64,000 nucleotides of DNA from Planosporangium mesophilum (GTDB taxonomy: Bacteria > Actinomycetota > Actinomycetes > Mycobacteriales > Micromonosporaceae), in NCBI RefSeq assembly GCF_016863255.1, contig NZ_BOON01000032.1:62001-126000 (forward strand), given 5' to 3'. Shown here one piece after another: positions 39,209-48,775 of this stretch; the stretch's first letter is position 1; the number at the start of each line of letters is the position of its first letter. The notes beneath the pieces were generated by a model. That model did not search any database and had not been told where the DNA came from. It saw nothing but the letters and a program-made list of their open reading frames with translations. Made by a program: the position numbers and the translations under genes.

Positions 39209-40708
39209 TCAGGCGGAGCTGTCGCGCTGGCTGGTGACGAGCCGGTTGCGGCCGGCCTCCTTCGCGGCGTACAGGGCCCGGTCCGCGGTCAGGGTGAGAT
39301 CGTCTGTCGTCAATACGTGGCCGGGGAGGATCGAGGCGCCGATGGAGACCGTGACCGTGATCAGGGTCTCACCGTCCACGGCGATGGGCGCGGTGGCCAT
39401 GCCGCGGCGGATCCGCTCGCCGATCGCGACGATATCGGCGTCGCCGGCGTGCGGGAGCAGGACGGCGAACTCCTCCCCGCCGTAGCGGGCGACGACGTCT
39501 CCGGGGCGTACCAGGCTGCGCAGCCGGTGGGCGATCTCGCACAGGACGCGGTCGCCACCGTGGTGGCCGTAGGTGTCGTTGACCCGCTTGAAGTGGTCCA
39601 CGTCGATGAGGAGCAGGCCGACCGAGAAGTCGGCGCGGTGGGTACGGGCGGCCTCGCTACGCAGCGCCTGCTGGAGGAAACGGCGGGTACGCAGGCCGGT
39701 GAGCGCGTCGGTGATGGCCATCTGGCGCTGTACCCGCACCATGGCCGCCATGCGGGCGATGACCAGGAGGAACATGGCCATGCAGGAGGCGGTGGCGAGC
39801 GGTACGTGCATGGGGGCGTGGCGCAGGTACTGCCCGAGCAGGGTCGCGGGTGCCAGCAGCGCGGCGACCGCGAGGACGGTCAGCCGCCCGGCGGTGGCGT
39901 CCGGGCCGGCGGCGGGGGAGTGCTCGGTCAACCGGGGCATGGACGGGTGCAGCGCGGCGGCGCCCAGCAGCGCGCCGACGAACATCCAGCCGGCGTCGAG
40001 GTAGTTGCCGTCCTCGTAGACGCCCAGCACCTGCTGCACGCCGTACACGGCGTCCACCACCAGCAGGAGGACCAGACCGCCCGACAGCAGGCGGAACGCC
40101 GGCGGACGGACCCCGGCGCCCAGCATCAACCGGGAGGCGACGGCGAGCAGCAGCAGGTCCATCACCGGGTAGGTGACCATGACCGCCCGGGCGAGCGGCG
40201 ACAGGTCGTCGGCGTGCGCGGACGGGCTGATGAGGAACACCCACGACAGGAGTCCCGCGCTGATGGCGATGATCGCGGCGTCGATCATGCTGGGGGCGTT
40301 CCACCCGGGCGTGCGGTACCGCACCAGCAGGAGCAGGCCGGCGGCGTACAGGGGGTACGCGGCCAGGTAGAGCGGGTCGGCGGGGGTGACGTCGGCGGTG
40401 GTCTCCAGCAGGAAGTGGTAGACGTCGAACATGAGGTCGGCGCTCGCGGTGACCAACTGACCGGCCGCCAGCAACAGCCACGGGCCCTTCCTGGTCGGTC
40501 GGTTGCGGTACACGCCGACCAGCAACGCCCCGACGCTGGACCAGATCACGATCGCGTAGGTGACCGTCTGCGCAGCCGGTCCGACCGATCCGAGCAGGGG
40601 TACGAGGTAGTAGAGCCCGGCCACGGCGGCCACGACTGCGAGGTAACCGACCCACAATGGCGGTCGGCGTCGTCGGGACGGCATCGGGACCTGAGCGGTG
40701 TTCGCCAC
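39209..40708 (-). CDS. Membrane-bound diguanylate cyclase (GGDEF)
   Basis: 499-residue protein: about eight or nine N-terminal transmembrane segments (to ~residue 320) then one GGDEF domain. The active-site loop is GGEEF and an RPGD inhibitory-site motif lies five residues upstream, so c-di-GMP synthesis with product inhibition is expected. DALTGLRTRRF begins the domain. No EAL domain is present. Start is GTG 40708 or ATG 40684; a much longer continuous frame upstream is antisense to the transpeptidase gene and rejected. Confidence 0.9.
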   Translation of the reverse strand: MANTAQVPMPSRRRRPPLWVGYLAVVAAVAGLYYLVPLLGSVGPAAQTVTYAIVIWSSVGALLVGVYRNRPTRKGPWLLLAAGQLVTASADLMFDVYHFLLETTADVTPADPLYLAAYPLYAAGLLLLVRYRTPGWNAPSMIDAAIIAISAGLLSWVFLISPSAHADDLSPLARAVMVTYPVMDLLLLAVASRLMLGAGVRPPAFRLLSGGLVLLLVVDAVYGVQQVLGVYEDGNYLDAGWMFVGALLGAAALHPSMPRLTEHSPAAGPDATAGRLTVLAVAALLAPATLLGQYLRHAPMHVPLATASCMAMFLLVIARMAAMVRVQRQMAITDALTGLRTRRFLQQALRSEAARTHRADFSVGLLLIDVDHFKRVNDTYGHHGGDRVLCEIAHRLRSLVRPGDVVARYGGEEFAVLLPHAGDADIVAIGERIRRGMATAPIAVDGETLITVTVSIGASILPGHVLTTDDLTLTADRALYAAKEAGRNRLVTSQRDSSA

Positions 40709-40770
40709 GGTACGAGCATGATCTACCGCGGGTGCCGGACGGTTGCAGGCGTGTGGCGGTGCGGTCCCCG

Positions 40771-42120
40771 TCAGTTCGCCGGCCGGGCCGACGCGGAAGG
40801 CGCCGGCGCGGGAGGCGCGGACGCGGGCGCCGGCGTCGGCAGTACGGCGGCCGGTGACAGGGCGCTTCCGGCGAGCCACTCGGCCCAGCTCAGGTTCCAG
40901 TCGCCGAGCCCGTCGGTCGGGTCGAGCGCGATACCGGTGTTGCGGACCTCGACGATGTCGCCGGGGCCGACGTTGTTGTAGAACCAGATCGCGTTCTCGG
41001 TACTGACGTTCAGGCAGCCGTGCGAGACGTCGCGGACGCCCTGGTCGGCCACGCTCCACGGGGCCGCGTGCACATACTCGCCCGCGTACGACAGGTGGGT
41101 GGTCCACTCGATCTGCCGGTCGTAGGCGTCCGGCCCGCTGGTGAGCCCGAAGCTCGCCGACGTCATCCGGGTGAGCGGTTCGTTGCCGAGCACCACGTGC
41201 ACGCCGCTGCGGGTACGGAAGTCGATGCGCTCGCCCTGCGCGCCGACGGTGGAGTCGTTCCGGCCCATCGAGGTCGGGATGTCGCGGACCGGCCGGCCGT
41301 CGACCGACACCAGGATGCGATGGGTCGCGGCGTCGGCGACCGCGACCTTCGCCGGGCCGACGGTGAACGAGGCGGAGGCGTTGTCCTGACCGTAGAGGCC
41401 GCGCCCCAGGTGCGCGCCGTACAGGTTGGCGTTGACGGTCACCCTGGTACCGGGCGGATAGTACGTCGGCGGTCGCCAGTGCAGCTCCTGGTCGCTGAAC
41501 CAGTGCCAGGCGCCGTCCAGGCGGGGCTCGGTGACGACCTGGAGCGCCCGCTCGGCGGCGGCCCGGTCCGGGATCTTCTCGTCGAACCACACGACGACCG
41601 GCTGGCCGACCCCGTACGTCCGCCGGTCCTCCAGCGCCCGGAGCGAGCTGGCCCGCAGGTACGCGAGCGTCAGGTTGGCCGGCTTGAGCGTGGTGAACGT
41701 GCTGGTCCGGGTCGCGCGCCGGCCGCCCGGATCGTGTACCACCGCGGTCAGCGCGTACCGCTTGTGGTAGCCCAGCCGGCCGATGGCGCGCCATCGGCGC
41801 CGGCCGGCGTCCAGCTCACCGGCCACCTTCCGGCCGTCGGGGTCGGTCAACGTGACCCGGTCAAGGGTCGCCGAGGCGGTGGTCACCGTCACCGGGTCCG
41901 TGACGGCCACGCCGTTGGTGTCGGGCCCGGGCGCGAACACCAGGTTCCCTGTCCACGCCGGGTCCCCGCCCGGGCCGAGCGACTGGGTGATGAACCGGTA
42001 CGCCACCGCCACCTGGTCCGAGGCGACCGTGGCCACCAGTACGAGCGCCAGCACGCCCGCGCCGAGGCCGTACCACAGGCGCTGCCGCGGCTGGGGAGCC
42101 GGAGACGCTGACACTCCCAT
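40771..42120 (-). CDS. L,D-transpeptidase (YkuD) with Ig-like domains
   Basis: 449-residue wall enzyme that forms 3-3 peptidoglycan cross-links outside the membrane. An N-terminal anchor helix (LWYGLGAGVLALVLVATVA) is followed by two Ig-like modules (roughly 60-250) and a YkuD catalytic domain with HLSYAGEYVHAAPWSV and the nucleophile Cys in VSHGCLNVS. The Pro/Ala-rich C-tail is low complexity. No lipobox is seen, unlike many relatives. Start at ATG 42120 is the likeliest of several. It lies just downstream of the sugar ABC genes on the same strand. Confidence 0.93.
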   Translation of the reverse strand: MGVSASPAPQPRQRLWYGLGAGVLALVLVATVASDQVAVAYRFITQSLGPGGDPAWTGNLVFAPGPDTNGVAVTDPVTVTTASATLDRVTLTDPDGRKVAGELDAGRRRWRAIGRLGYHKRYALTAVVHDPGGRRATRTSTFTTLKPANLTLAYLRASSLRALEDRRTYGVGQPVVVWFDEKIPDRAAAERALQVVTEPRLDGAWHWFSDQELHWRPPTYYPPGTRVTVNANLYGAHLGRGLYGQDNASASFTVGPAKVAVADAATHRILVSVDGRPVRDIPTSMGRNDSTVGAQGERIDFRTRSGVHVVLGNEPLTRMTSASFGLTSGPDAYDRQIEWTTHLSYAGEYVHAAPWSVADQGVRDVSHGCLNVSTENAIWFYNNVGPGDIVEVRNTGIALDPTDGLGDWNLSWAEWLAGSALSPAAVLPTPAPASAPPAPAPSASARPAN

Positions 42121-42165
42121 ACCGTGACACACCAGGGCCGACCGCGCTCGGCGGGCGGAACCGTC

Positions 42166-43086
42166 CTACTTCAACTGGCCGGCGGTCAGACCGGACTGCA
42201 CCTGGCGGTGGAAGGCGACGTACGCCAGCAGGACGGGCAGCATCGCGATCGTCATGCCCGCGAACAGTGCGCCGTAGTCGCCCCGGTACCCCTCGGTGAT
42301 CGCGAGCCCGGTCAGGCCCTGCGCGAGTACCCACCGCTGCTCGGCGCCCTGGCCCTGCATGAGCACGATCGGCAGCACGTACTGGTTCCAGTGGCTGAGG
42401 AAGTTGAAGATGGCCACGCTGAGCAGGCCGGCGCGGGCCATCGGCAGCATGACCCGGAAGAACAGTCCGAAGTGGCCACACCCGTCGACGAGCGCGGCCT
42501 CGCTGATCGAGTTCGGCAGCGCGCGGAAGACGGCGGTCAGGAAGAAGACAGTGAACGGCAGCGAGTAGGCCGTGTAGACGAGCATGAGGCCGGGCAGCGT
42601 GCCGAGCAGGCCGAGGTTCTTCACCACGAAGAACAGCGGTACCAGGGCGAGGAAGACCGGGAACATCATGCCGCCCACGAACAGGAAGTACGCCACGCGG
42701 TTGCCGCGGAACCGGTAGCGGGCGAGCACGTACGCGGCCATCGAGCCGAGCAGCATGGTCAGCGTCAACGAGCCGGCCACCACGATGACGCTGTTGACGA
42801 AGTAGGTGCCGATGTGCGCGGCGTTCCAGGCGCGTACCCAGTTGCTCCACCGCAGCGCGGACGGCAGCCCCCACGGGTCCGTCAGGATCTGCTCGTCGGT
42901 CTTGAACGAGCTGACCACGGCCCACAGCAGCGGGAAAGTGGTGAGCACCGCCCAGGCGACGAGGAACACGTGGGAGAAGGCGTCGACGATGCCCGAGTCG
43001 CGGCGCGGCGGCCGGTCTCCGGTACGGTCGGCGGGCGGCCGGCTCGTGCCGACCGCGGTCGGCGGGGGAGCGTCGGTGGTGGTCAA
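42166..43086 (-). CDS. Carbohydrate ABC transporter permease (NgcG-like)
   Basis: 306-residue inner-membrane permease with six hydrophobic segments and the MalG-type EAA loop (NSISEAALVDGCGHFGLFFRVMLPMARAG). The TTG at 43086, with AGAGAGG upstream, is preferred; longer frames overlap the first permease. Third gene of the leftward operon binding protein-permease-permease. No ATPase gene is present, so a shared MsiK-type ATPase is implied, as for other actinomycete sugar transporters. Confidence 0.9.
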   Translation of the reverse strand: MTTTDAPPPTAVGTSRPPADRTGDRPPRRDSGIVDAFSHVFLVAWAVLTTFPLLWAVVSSFKTDEQILTDPWGLPSALRWSNWVRAWNAAHIGTYFVNSVIVVAGSLTLTMLLGSMAAYVLARYRFRGNRVAYFLFVGGMMFPVFLALVPLFFVVKNLGLLGTLPGLMLVYTAYSLPFTVFFLTAVFRALPNSISEAALVDGCGHFGLFFRVMLPMARAGLLSVAIFNFLSHWNQYVLPIVLMQGQGAEQRWVLAQGLTGLAITEGYRGDYGALFAGMTIAMLPVLLAYVAFHRQVQSGLTAGQLK

Positions 43087-43097
43087 CTCCGGCCTCT

Positions 43098-44006
43098 CTA
43101 CAACTCGACGCGGTCGCGTTTGGTCAGGCGCAGGGCCAGGACCGCGACGGACAGGGTGAGGAAGAGCATCGCGACGCCGATGGCCGAGGCGTACCCGAAC
43201 TTCGCCTCGCCGAAGGCGGTGCTGTACAGCCGCAGACCGATGACGTCGGTCCGAAGGCCCGGACCGCCCTCGGTGATGATCTGGACCAGGGCGAAGCCGT
43301 CGAGCGCGACGATGGCCAGGTACACCCAGGCCACCTGCACGGTGTCCCACAGCAGCGGCAGCGTGATGCGCGCCAGCGTGGCGGCGCGCCCCGCCCCGTC
43401 CAGCAGCGCCGCCTCGTAGATGTCGCGTGGGATCGACTGCATCCCGGCGCCGAACAGCACCACGTAGAACCCGACGTTGCTCCAGACCATGACGGCCAGC
43501 ACGCACCAGAAGGCGAGGTTCGGGTCACCCAGCCAGGGGTGGGCGAGCGAACCCAGGCCGACCGCGCGCAGCGCACCGTTGATCAGGCCGCTGTTCGGCG
43601 CGTACATCTCCTTCCACAGCACGCCGATGATGGCTACCGACAGCACCTGCGGGAAGAAGTACACCAGGCGGTAGACCGCCGAGCCGCGGACGCCGCGCAC
43701 CCCCGCCCGGCCGCGGCGGCCCCCGACCATCAGCATGGACGCGAAGAACAGCCCGAGCACGATCGTCACCACGGGCATCACCACGAGCAGGATCGCGTTG
43801 TTGCGCAACGCGTTCCAGACGTAGTGGTCCGCGAACAACCGGCGGAGGTTGTCCACACCGACGAAGTGGGCCTCCGGCGACAGCCCGCCCCAGTCGGTCG
43901 TCGCGAGCTGGAACACCTGCACGTACGGCGACACGACGAACAGGGCGTACAGGACCAGCGGGGGGACCAGGAAGGTGGCGATGAACAGGCGCTTGCCGTG
44001 ACGCAT
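43098..44006 (-). CDS. Carbohydrate ABC transporter permease (NgcF-like)
   Basis: 302-residue MalF-type permease. It starts with RLFIATFLVPPLVLYALFVVSPYVQ and carries the EAA loop (RDIYEAALLDGAGRAATLARITLPL). It lies 18 bp after the binding-protein stop and 11 bp before the second permease. By its family and neighbours it probably imports N-acetylglucosamine, MurNAc or wall-derived disaccharides. Confidence 0.9.
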   Translation of the reverse strand: MRHGKRLFIATFLVPPLVLYALFVVSPYVQVFQLATTDWGGLSPEAHFVGVDNLRRLFADHYVWNALRNNAILLVVMPVVTIVLGLFFASMLMVGGRRGRAGVRGVRGSAVYRLVYFFPQVLSVAIIGVLWKEMYAPNSGLINGALRAVGLGSLAHPWLGDPNLAFWCVLAVMVWSNVGFYVVLFGAGMQSIPRDIYEAALLDGAGRAATLARITLPLLWDTVQVAWVYLAIVALDGFALVQIITEGGPGLRTDVIGLRLYSTAFGEAKFGYASAIGVAMLFLTLSVAVLALRLTKRDRVEL

Positions 44007-44024
44007 GGTTAGCTCGCGCTCCGA

Positions 44025-45461
44025 TCAGGTGCGCTTGTACTTCTTGATGGAGCTGTCCCGCGCGATCTCGTCGGCGCCTCGCTGGCACTGCTCCACGAAC
44101 TGGGCCGGGTTGATCCGCTTGGTCATCAGGTCGCCGCAGGCCGCGTCGACCAGGGTGCGCTCCAGCTTGCGGTAGTAGGAGTTGTACACCCAGTTGAAGG
44201 TCTTGTCGCCGGAGGCCTTCATCACCTTCGTCGCCGACTGCAGTCCCGGCGGCAGCGTCAGGCCCTCCTCGGCGCCCTGCACCGCGGTGAGGCTGCTGAC
44301 CCGCTTGGTGAAGTCGGCGGCGCCCTTGCGCGACAGCATGACGCGCAGGTACTCCAGGCCGCCGGGTACGTTCTTCGCCTTGGACGGCACGATGAACGGC
44401 TCACCCGAGGTGCCGCGCATCGCCTCGAACGGCAGCTTGTCGCCCTTGGTCAGGCTCGGCGTCGGCGCCACGGCCATCTGGAAGCCGGCGGGGGCGACCG
44501 CCTTCTGCTCGTTCTCCAGCCAGGAGCCGCAGGAGATGAAGACCGCGTTGCCCCGGCACCACTCGGTCTGCGACTGGATGTGGTCCATGCCCTCGGAGCC
44601 GGGCAGGATGTACCCGTCGACGGCGAGCTGGTAGTACGCCTCGGCGGCGGTCTTGATCGCGTCGTGCTTCCAGGCGTTGGGCTCGAGGTTGTCGATGGCG
44701 ACCAGAATGTCGGGGCCGGCCAGCTTGGCCGCCGCGGACAGGATCGGCCAGCTCATGTACCGCGGGTGCTTGCCCTGGTAGGTCCAGGGCGCCAGCCCGG
44801 CCGCCTTGATCTGCCTGCACAGCGCGATCATCTCGTCCCAGGTCTTCGGGTACTGCCAGCCGCGGTCGGCGAGTAGCTTGCCCGAGTACCAGATGCCGTA
44901 CGCGGTGTAGGTGTAGTTGAGGGCCATGGTCTTGCCGTCGTACGTACCGGGCAGCAGCGCGCCGGGCAGCAGCGTCTGGCGGACCGTCTTCTTCGGGTCG
45001 TCCAGGCTCGGCGCGTCGAGCAGCGGCGCCAGGTCGCTCAGCGCTCCCTGCGAGACCAGGCCGTTGAAGTCGATCTGGTTGCCGCCCGAGTTGTTGACGA
45101 CGTCCGGCGGGCTGCCGTCGACGAAGCGCGGCTGGAGCGTCTTGGAGATCTCGATGGTCGCGGAGTGCTTCACCTCCGCCTTCGGGTAGCGCTCCTTGTA
45201 CATCGCCTCGTGCGCCTTGGCGTACTCCTCGCCGAAGCCGCCGTTGAAGATGACCACCTCCAGCGGTGCGCTCTCCGATACGCCGAGGGGGTTGGCGCTG
45301 TTCTTCGCGCCGCCCGCCGCCTTGTCGTTGCCACCTCCGCCGCCCATGGCGCACGCCGACAGAACCCCGCCGCCGGTGGCGGCGAGGACCCCGGCCGCCG
45401 TGGCGCGCTGGAGGAGATCGCGGCGGCTGACGGACGAATCACTGGCACTCGGTGCTGACAT
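44025..45461 (-). CDS. Extracellular sugar-binding lipoprotein (NgcE family)
   Basis: 478-residue solute-binding protein with a twin-arginine/lipoprotein leader (SRRDLLQRATAAGVLAAT, lipobox LSAC) and a type 1 binding fold (LEVVIFNGGFGEEYAKAHEAMY, later NYTYTAYGIWYSGKLL, WTYQGKHPRYMSWP). The sequence resembles NgcE, the GlcNAc/chitobiose receptor of streptomycetes. Placed beside murQ, a murR-like gene and two wall hydrolases, the ligand may instead be MurNAc or a MurNAc disaccharide (inference). AGGAG precedes the ATG. Confidence 0.9.
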   Translation of the reverse strand: MSAPSASDSSVSRRDLLQRATAAGVLAATGGGVLSACAMGGGGGNDKAAGGAKNSANPLGVSESAPLEVVIFNGGFGEEYAKAHEAMYKERYPKAEVKHSATIEISKTLQPRFVDGSPPDVVNNSGGNQIDFNGLVSQGALSDLAPLLDAPSLDDPKKTVRQTLLPGALLPGTYDGKTMALNYTYTAYGIWYSGKLLADRGWQYPKTWDEMIALCRQIKAAGLAPWTYQGKHPRYMSWPILSAAAKLAGPDILVAIDNLEPNAWKHDAIKTAAEAYYQLAVDGYILPGSEGMDHIQSQTEWCRGNAVFISCGSWLENEQKAVAPAGFQMAVAPTPSLTKGDKLPFEAMRGTSGEPFIVPSKAKNVPGGLEYLRVMLSRKGAADFTKRVSSLTAVQGAEEGLTLPPGLQSATKVMKASGDKTFNWVYNSYYRKLERTLVDAACGDLMTKRINPAQFVEQCQRGADEIARDSSIKKYKRT

Positions 45462-45495
45462 TCGTGCTCTCCTGGGATCCGCAGTGTGATGGCGG

Positions 45496-47304
45496 CTATG
45501 TCGCCGACGGCGCCCAGCCGTCGGCCTGGAACTTGTTCGTGTCGCCGCTCTCGCCGGCGAACAGTGCCCCGCCCTTGTCCCGGACCGACACCCGGTCGAC
45601 GTAGACGCCGCGCCCCTGGCCGCTGCCGTCGGTGGTGTACCGCCAGCGCAGGTGCGTCGTGCCGGGGGCGAGCGCGGCCGACGCGCCCCACCAGCGCCGC
45701 CCGCCGTACCCGCTGAGCGTGCCGTCGGCGTCCCAGCGCCGGTCCGGCGCCCACAGCCGGAGGGTGACCGGTGCCCAGGTCGCGCCGCCGTCGCTGGAGG
45801 CCTCGACGTGGACCGGGTCGTAGCCGGGCTCGGTGTCGTACCACAGCAGGAACGACGCGTCGGCGCCGTCGGTCGCCGCCCGGCGCAGTGGCGCGGTGAG
45901 CGTCATGGTCGCGGCGTCGCGGTGCTCGGTCCGCCAGGCGGTACCGCCCCCGATCGGGCGTACCGGCATCGCGTCGGCGAGGTCCCGGGCGACCGCGCGG
46001 CGGGAGTTGTTGTTGCTGCCCCAGCCACGGTCGGGGTGTACCCGGTTGGTCAGCAGGATGACGAACGAGTGCGACAGCGGGTCCACCACGATCGAGGTAC
46101 CGGTGAAGCCGGTGTGGCCGAACGTGACCGGCGAGGACAGCCCGTCCATGTACCAGTGCTTGTTCAGTTCGAAGCCCAGCCCGCGCCGGCTCTCGGGGTC
46201 CCGGCTCTCCAGGTGGGCGTTGTCGTTGACCAACATCGAGCGGACCGTGCTCTCGCGCAGGATCCGCCGGCCCCGGTACTCCCCGCCGTTGAGCAGCATC
46301 TGGCAGAAGATCGCCAGGTCGTCCACGGTGGAGAAGACGCCCGCGTGCCCGGCGACGCCCTCGAGTGACCAGGCGTTCTCGTCGTGCACCTGGCCCCACA
46401 CCATCCCGCGGCCGGCGTACGGCTCGTACTCGGTCGCCGCGATCCGGGTGCGCTTGCCCGCGGGCGGGTTGTAGCCGGTGTCCACCATGGACAGCGGGTC
46501 GGTGATCCGGGTGCGTACCGCCTCGTCGAGCCGCTGCCCGGTCATCCGGCGCACCAGCTCGCCCAGCGTGATCAGGCCGAGGTCGGAGTACACGTACTGC
46601 TGACCCGGCGCCGCGCCCGGCATGAGCGGGGTGGCGAGCGCCGCGGCGAGCCGCGACGGCGGGTCGGGGTAGCTGCTCCACAGTGGCAGGAACGCGGGCA
46701 GCCCGCCGGTGTGCGTGAGCAGGTTGCGGACCGTCACCGCCTCCTTGCCGCCGGACGCGAACTCGGGCAGGTAGCGGGCGACCGGCGCGTCGAGGTCCAC
46801 CCGGCCCCGCTCCACCTCCTGCATCACCACGACACTGGTGAACAGCTTCGACACCGACGCCAGGTCGTAGATCGTGTCCGGCCGCGCGGGGATCTGCTGG
46901 TCCGCCGGGAGTTCGACGCCGACCCGCCCGGGCGGCGGGCCGACCTCGCTGTAGCGCACAGCCTTGCCGACGCCCGCGCGCTGCACGACGACGCCGTCCT
47001 TGGCGGCCAGTACGGACGCGCCCGCGTAGGTCGGGTGGGCGGCGTGGTCGGGGGTGGGGGACAGGTACCGCTCGAGGTCGGTGCGCATCCGGCCGATCGG
47101 CTCGGCGAGCAGGCCCACCTGCGCGGGCGTACCGTTGCGCAGGGTCCGGTGCGCGAACCGGATGTCAGCCGGCGACGCGCTCGGTGGGCCGCTGTTCGAT
47201 GTCGCGCCGCCGTTGGGTGCCGCATGGCCGGCCGGGGCGGCCATCGTGGTGGTGGCGACAACGGCGGCCACGGTCACCGGCAGTACGGCCCATCGACGGA
47301 TCAT
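45496..47304 (-). CDS. Secreted AmiE-like serine hydrolase with extra C-terminal domain
   Basis: 602-residue exported protein. After the signal peptide comes a beta-lactamase/esterase-type domain (about 60-455) with SxxK in ASVSKLFTS, YSD in YVYSDLGLI and HTG in FGHTGFTGTS. This matches AmiE (YbbE), the N-acetylmuramoyl-L-alanine amidase of the Bacillus MurNAc locus. A further ~130-residue beta-rich domain (TMTLTAPLRRA onward) is not part of the Bacillus enzyme and may bind wall sugar. GGAGGTG precedes the ATG. It starts the leftward operon that includes the binding protein and permeases. Confidence 0.85.
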   Translation of the reverse strand: MIRRWAVLPVTVAAVVATTTMAAPAGHAAPNGGATSNSGPPSASPADIRFAHRTLRNGTPAQVGLLAEPIGRMRTDLERYLSPTPDHAAHPTYAGASVLAAKDGVVVQRAGVGKAVRYSEVGPPPGRVGVELPADQQIPARPDTIYDLASVSKLFTSVVVMQEVERGRVDLDAPVARYLPEFASGGKEAVTVRNLLTHTGGLPAFLPLWSSYPDPPSRLAAALATPLMPGAAPGQQYVYSDLGLITLGELVRRMTGQRLDEAVRTRITDPLSMVDTGYNPPAGKRTRIAATEYEPYAGRGMVWGQVHDENAWSLEGVAGHAGVFSTVDDLAIFCQMLLNGGEYRGRRILRESTVRSMLVNDNAHLESRDPESRRGLGFELNKHWYMDGLSSPVTFGHTGFTGTSIVVDPLSHSFVILLTNRVHPDRGWGSNNNSRRAVARDLADAMPVRPIGGGTAWRTEHRDAATMTLTAPLRRAATDGADASFLLWYDTEPGYDPVHVEASSDGGATWAPVTLRLWAPDRRWDADGTLSGYGGRRWWGASAALAPGTTHLRWRYTTDGSGQGRGVYVDRVSVRDKGGALFAGESGDTNKFQADGWAPSAT

Positions 47305-47335
47305 CGCGCACCTCCACGGATGTCGATGTAAGAAT

Positions 47336-47348
47336 GAAGGTTTCCTTC
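47336..47348. promoter_or_regulatory. Inverted repeat in the AmiE/NamZ divergent promoter
   Basis: GAAGG-ttt-CCTTC is a perfect palindrome about 30 bp from the amiE-like start. Its reverse strand reads GAAGGAAACCTTC; the first nine bases recur at 48776, just ahead of the RpiR gene. A candidate MurR-type operator. Confidence 0.4.
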
Positions 47349-47432
47349 GTGGCTTTCAAGGGGCAGGAAGGTTCTTGCCACGACGGGGGTCGCGGGCTAG
47401 CTTGCCGACATGGCAGGACGGTAGGAGGAGCC

Positions 47433-48734
47433 ATGGATCGTCGTCGCCTGTTGGCCATCACCGGGGCCGCCACCGTCGCCACCGCCGGCGGTCTGGCGGG
47501 AGACCAGTGCTGCCCGGCGAGCGCTTCGGCCAAACCCGTTGCGCTGCCCCGATTCCCCGTTCGCACGGGCCTCGACAGGCTGGTCGAGACCGGTTGGGCG
47601 GCGGTGTCGGGACAGCGGATCGGGGTGATCTCCAACCCGACGGGGGTGGACCGCGGATATCGGCACCTGGTCGATCTCATGCACGCCGACGGGCGGGTAC
47701 GGGTGTCCGCGGTCTTCGGGCCGGAGCACGGCTTCCGGGGCTCCGCGCAGGCCGGTGGCAGTGAGGGCAGCGGCGTCGACCCCCGTACCGGCCTGGCCGT
47801 GTACGACGCCTACGGCGCCGGCCAGGACAAGTGGGCCGAGCTGTACGCCAGGTCCGGTGTGGAGACCGTCGTCTTCGACATCCAGGACGTCGGGGCCCGC
47901 TTCTACACGTACATCTGGACCCTGTACGACTCGATGGTCGCCGCGGCCCGTGCCGGGCTGCGCTACGTCGTGCTCGACCGTCCGAACCCGATCGGCGGCC
48001 GGGCGTACGGCCCGATGATGACCGCCGGCTTCACCTCCGGAGTCGGCAAGAAGGAGATCGTGCAGCAGCACGGCATGACCGTCGGCGAGCTGGCCCGCTT
48101 CTACAACGGCGAGTTCCTGCCGGCCGAGGCCGGCCGCGCGGTGGCGCTCGAGGTGGTGGCCTGCCGTGGCTGGTCGCCGGAGCTCATGGCCGGCGACACC
48201 GACGCGCCGTGGGTGCTGCCCAGCCCGAACATGCCCACGCCCGACACCGCGCTGGTCTACCCGGGCACCGGGATGTTCGAGGGCGTCGCGTCGATCACCG
48301 AGGGTCGCGGCACGACGCGGCCGTTCGAGCTCGTCGGCGGCCCCGACCTGGACTACCACTGGTCCGACCGGCTCAACGCGGCGGGCCTGCCCGGCGTCCG
48401 CTTCCGCGAGGCGTACTTCACGCCCACCTTCGGCAAGTTCACGGGGGCGCTGTGCGCGGGGGTGGAGGTGAAGGTGACCGACCAGCGGGCGTTCGACCCG
48501 GTCCGCACCGGGGTGGCGATGCTCGTCGAGGCCCGCAGGTACCCCTCCTTCGCCTGGCGGGCGGACTCCTGGGACCGGGTGCGACCGTACTGGATCGACA
48601 AGCTGACCGGCTCGGGCCGGCTGCGGACGATGATCGACGCCGGCGCGTCGACAGCCGACGTGGTGGGCGTGTGGAGCGCGGAGCTGGCCGCCTTCGAGGC
48701 GCGGCGACGGCAGTACCTTCTCTATCGACGTTAA
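47433..48734 (+). CDS. namZ: Exo-beta-N-acetylmuramidase, NamZ/DUF1343 family (GH171)
   Basis: 433-residue exported hydrolase. A basic, Tat-like leader (MDRRRLLAITGAATVATAGG) precedes the NamZ fold: IGVISNPTGVD, VFGPEHGFRGS (probable catalytic Glu), QDVGARFYTYIWTLYDSM, VLDRPNPIGG and PGTGMFEGVASITEGRGT. The family removes MurNAc from the non-reducing end of wall fragments. AGGAGGAG precedes the ATG at 47433. Divergent from the AmiE-like gene and 58 bp upstream of the RpiR gene, so it belongs to a MurNAc salvage unit. Confidence 0.9.
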   Translation: MDRRRLLAITGAATVATAGGLAGDQCCPASASAKPVALPRFPVRTGLDRLVETGWAAVSGQRIGVISNPTGVDRGYRHLVDLMHADGRVRVSAVFGPEHGFRGSAQAGGSEGSGVDPRTGLAVYDAYGAGQDKWAELYARSGVETVVFDIQDVGARFYTYIWTLYDSMVAAARAGLRYVVLDRPNPIGGRAYGPMMTAGFTSGVGKKEIVQQHGMTVGELARFYNGEFLPAEAGRAVALEVVACRGWSPELMAGDTDAPWVLPSPNMPTPDTALVYPGTGMFEGVASITEGRGTTRPFELVGGPDLDYHWSDRLNAAGLPGVRFREAYFTPTFGKFTGALCAGVEVKVTDQRAFDPVRTGVAMLVEARRYPSFAWRADSWDRVRPYWIDKLTGSGRLRTMIDAGASTADVVGVWSAELAAFEARRRQYLLYRR

Positions 48735-48775
48735 TCAATCACATGCGTCGCGAAGATTGACGGATCGCCCGAACC

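Noticed and set aside
39209-41794. A single 861-residue protein combining an upstream region with the GGDEF protein
   Set aside because: The upstream 360 codons are antisense-phase sequence over the L,D-transpeptidase gene. The real start, GTG 40708 or ATG 40684, leads directly into membrane helices.
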